This document shows, one piece after another, positions 62,485 through 64,000 of a DNA stretch of 64,000 bases. Positions within the stretch are counted from its first letter, which is position 1. The number at the start of each line of letters is the position of its first letter. Location of the stretch: assembly GCF_902498805.1 (NCBI RefSeq), contig NZ_LR701596.1, positions 1-64,000 of the forward strand, in the 5' to 3' direction. The position numbers and the translations under genes are program-made. The notes beneath the pieces were generated by a model. The model did no database searches and was not told where the DNA came from. It was given only the letters and a program-made list of their open reading frames with translations. This DNA is from Imperialibacter sp. EC-SDR9. GTDB lineage: Bacteria > Bacteroidota > Bacteroidia > Cytophagales > Cyclobacteriaceae.

Positions 62485-63615
62485 ATGAAGGAGAAAAGTG
62501 CGGATGTAATTGTGGTGGGCGCTGGTATTGTAGGCCTGGCGATGGCTTATCACTCAGCCAAAAAAGGGAAGAAAGTTGCCGTTATTGAACGGTCGCAACA
62601 GGCCCAGGGAGCCAGTGTCAGAAACTTTGGTCTGATCTGGCCAATTGGTCAGCCCAGCGGACCACTGCTCGACCGGGCTTTGCGAAGCCGAAGCACCTGG
62701 CTGGAAGTAGCCCGGGAAGCGGGGATATGGCTCAATCAAAATGGCTCCCTCCAGCTGGCCCATCATCAGGACGAATGGGACATCATCAACGAATTTTACA
62801 GTACAAACTCCAACGAAGGCTTCCAGATAGAGATAGTTGCTGCTGACAAAGCAAAGCAGCTAAACCCTGGGATTAAAACTGAGGGTTTGAAAGGCGGGTT
62901 GCTCAGCTCAACTGAATGCACAGTTGACCCAAGACAGGCCATCAGCAAATTGCCCGGCTACCTTGAGAAAAAATACGGAGTTGAAATGGTGTTCGGCACA
63001 GCCGTGACGCAGATAGAAAAAAACCGGGTAACGACGGCTGAAATTACCTGGCGGGCTGAGCAAATATTTGTATGCAGCGGCGCCGACTTTGAAACGCTCT
63101 TTCCGGAAACCTTCCAGCAAAGCGGCATTACCAAATGCAAACTGCAAATGATGCGCACGGGGGCTCAGCCTCATGCCTGGAAAGTGGGGCCTTCACTTTG
63201 CGCCGGGCTCACTCTTCTGCATTACGGTGCTTTCAAGGATTGCAAAAGCCTGCCTGCATTACGGGCCAGAGCTCAAACGGATATGCCTGATCTGATCAAG
63301 TGGGGCATCCATGTGCTGGTGTCTCAAAACGGAAACGGGGAGTTGGTACTGGGCGACTCCCACGAATACGGCTTATTCCTTTCGCCTTTCGACAGGGAAG
63401 AAATCAACGAGCTTATCATGTCTTACCTGAGCACATTCTTTGACGCACCCAATATGGCTATCATCGAAAGGTGGCACGGGATTTACCCAAAACTGGCGGA
63501 CAAAACTGAATTCGTTGCCAGGGTGAGCGACCACACGACCGTGGTTAATGGGCTGAGTGGAGCTGGCATGACATTGTCGTTTGGTCTGGCTGAGGAGCTT
63601 ACAAACACCCTGTAG
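62485..63615 (+). CDS. FAD-dependent oxidoreductase of the TIGR03364 type (phosphonate-linked)
   Basis: A 376-aa DAO-family flavoprotein with the Rossmann motif VVGAGIVGLA (10-19), the family-specific SVRNFGLIWPIGQP near 46-59, and the C-terminal FAD contact VVNGLSGAGMTLSFG. This subfamily (TIGR03364) occurs with phosphonate catabolism genes; some relatives oxidise N-methylated aminoethylphosphonate. No phosphonatase gene is visible, so the role here is inferred from family and from the neighbouring phosphohydrolase operon. It is followed 3 bp later by a DUF5690 transporter-like gene. Confidence 0.83.
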   Translation: MKEKSADVIVVGAGIVGLAMAYHSAKKGKKVAVIERSQQAQGASVRNFGLIWPIGQPSGPLLDRALRSRSTWLEVAREAGIWLNQNGSLQLAHHQDEWDIINEFYSTNSNEGFQIEIVAADKAKQLNPGIKTEGLKGGLLSSTECTVDPRQAISKLPGYLEKKYGVEMVFGTAVTQIEKNRVTTAEITWRAEQIFVCSGADFETLFPETFQQSGITKCKLQMMRTGAQPHAWKVGPSLCAGLTLLHYGAFKDCKSLPALRARAQTDMPDLIKWGIHVLVSQNGNGELVLGDSHEYGLFLSPFDREEINELIMSYLSTFFDAPNMAIIERWHGIYPKLADKTEFVARVSDHTTVVNGLSGAGMTLSFGLAEELTNTL

Positions 63616-63618
63616 CCG

Positions 63619-64000
63619 ATGAGCACCCCCACCAACAAGCATCTTGAAGCCAAAGTGACTAAATGGCTGCAGTCGACCAACAGGGTAGCATTTTCTGTCT
63701 TCTGCATACTGGCTGCGTTCTGCACTTACTCCTGCATGTATGCTTTCCGGAAGCCGTTTGCGGTAGCCACTTTTGAGGATGAAGCCTTCTGGGGGATTGA
63801 CTATAAAATACTATTGATTACCGCACAAGTGCTTGGGTATACACTATCGAAGTTCATAGGCATACGGGTAATCTCGGAGATGAAAAACAACCGAAGATCC
63901 ATTTTCATTCTTCTTTTGATCGTTTCCGCTGCACTGGCTCTCCTTGGCTTTGCCCTCGCTCCTGCTCCATGGGGCATCCTCTTTCTCTTTCTCAACGGCC
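63619..64000 (+). CDS. DUF5690 family membrane protein (MFS-like), truncated by window end
   Basis: The first 127 codons of a membrane protein that continues beyond the window. It starts ATG three bases after the FAD oxidoreductase stop. The segment FCTYSCMYAFRKPFAVATF and the following GIDYKILLITAQVLGYTLSK are typical of DUF5690; the RKPF motif after the first helix resembles organophosphate-antiporter members of the major facilitator superfamily. At least three hydrophobic segments are visible. A transport role for a phosphorus compound is a guess from context. Confidence 0.75.
   Translation, partial: MSTPTNKHLEAKVTKWLQSTNRVAFSVFCILAAFCTYSCMYAFRKPFAVATFEDEAFWGIDYKILLITAQVLGYTLSKFIGIRVISEMKNNRRSIFILLLIVSAALALLGFALAPAPWGILFLFLNG

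Overview
The window looks like a chromosomal segment of a Bacteroidota bacterium, most likely Cytophagales. Evidence: a SusC/SusD pair, a giant secreted protein ending in a type IX secretion (T9SS) sorting domain, DUF1080 proteins, DUF6157, DUF5690, and promoters of the Bacteroidota form TTG-N19/20-TAnnTTTG (clear ahead of tRNA-Leu and of the higBA-like module). No phage, transposase or CRISPR array was seen. Assignments are by reading motifs; no database search was possible.

Layout. 0.6-3.5 kb: rapA. 3.5-7.3 kb: an A+T-richer accessory stretch with two toxin-antitoxin (TA) modules, a small lipoprotein, a TPR membrane protein, an lspA copy broken by an in-frame amber codon, and an array of seven 14-bp palindromic units about 23 bp apart. 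7.3-7.9 kb: a dihydrofolate-reductase-like enzyme. 8-13.2 kb (minus): a TetR regulator followed by an ABC/HlyD/TolC tripartite exporter whose ATPase motifs are degenerate. 13.4-20.4 kb (plus): egtB-egtD, tRNA-Leu(GAG), an M42 aminopeptidase, an arsN2-like acetyltransferase, a Kelch lipoprotein and an ECF sigma factor with a membrane partner. 20.4-23.5 kb (minus): a cyclic-nucleotide-domain histidine kinase with a response regulator fused to a thioredoxin-reductase-like flavoprotein that lacks CxxC. 23.5-30.6 kb (plus): a lipoprotein glycoside hydrolase, two DUF1080 paralogs, a TA module and an exported M24 peptidase.

30.7-34.8 kb (minus) is the most unusual part: a slipin-TPR-RtcB RNA-ligase operon whose roughly 1-kb upstream region carries six tRNA-like elements, all on the operon strand. 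Four have recognisable anticodon arms (Tyr GTA, Phe GAA, Lys CTT, Asn GTT); two keep D and T arms but have lost the acceptor pairing, and one of these has no anticodon arm. I infer an RNA-repair or tRNA-decoy/sensing locus.

35.3-41.7 kb: a sulfatase, DUF6157, a YehS-like protein, a RES/Xre TA module and a large secreted hydrolase fused to a formylglycine-generating-enzyme-like domain. 41.8-52 kb (minus): a three-gene operon of a 247-aa envelope protein, a 2740-aa LamG/Kelch/FN3 T9SS protein and an exported caspase-like protease. 52.3-64 kb: a SusC-SusD-phosphatase-phosphoesterase-phosphoesterase operon, divergent from a TIGR03364-type FAD oxidoreductase (a family linked to phosphonate use) and a DUF5690 transporter-like gene cut by the window end; together they suggest organophosphorus scavenging.
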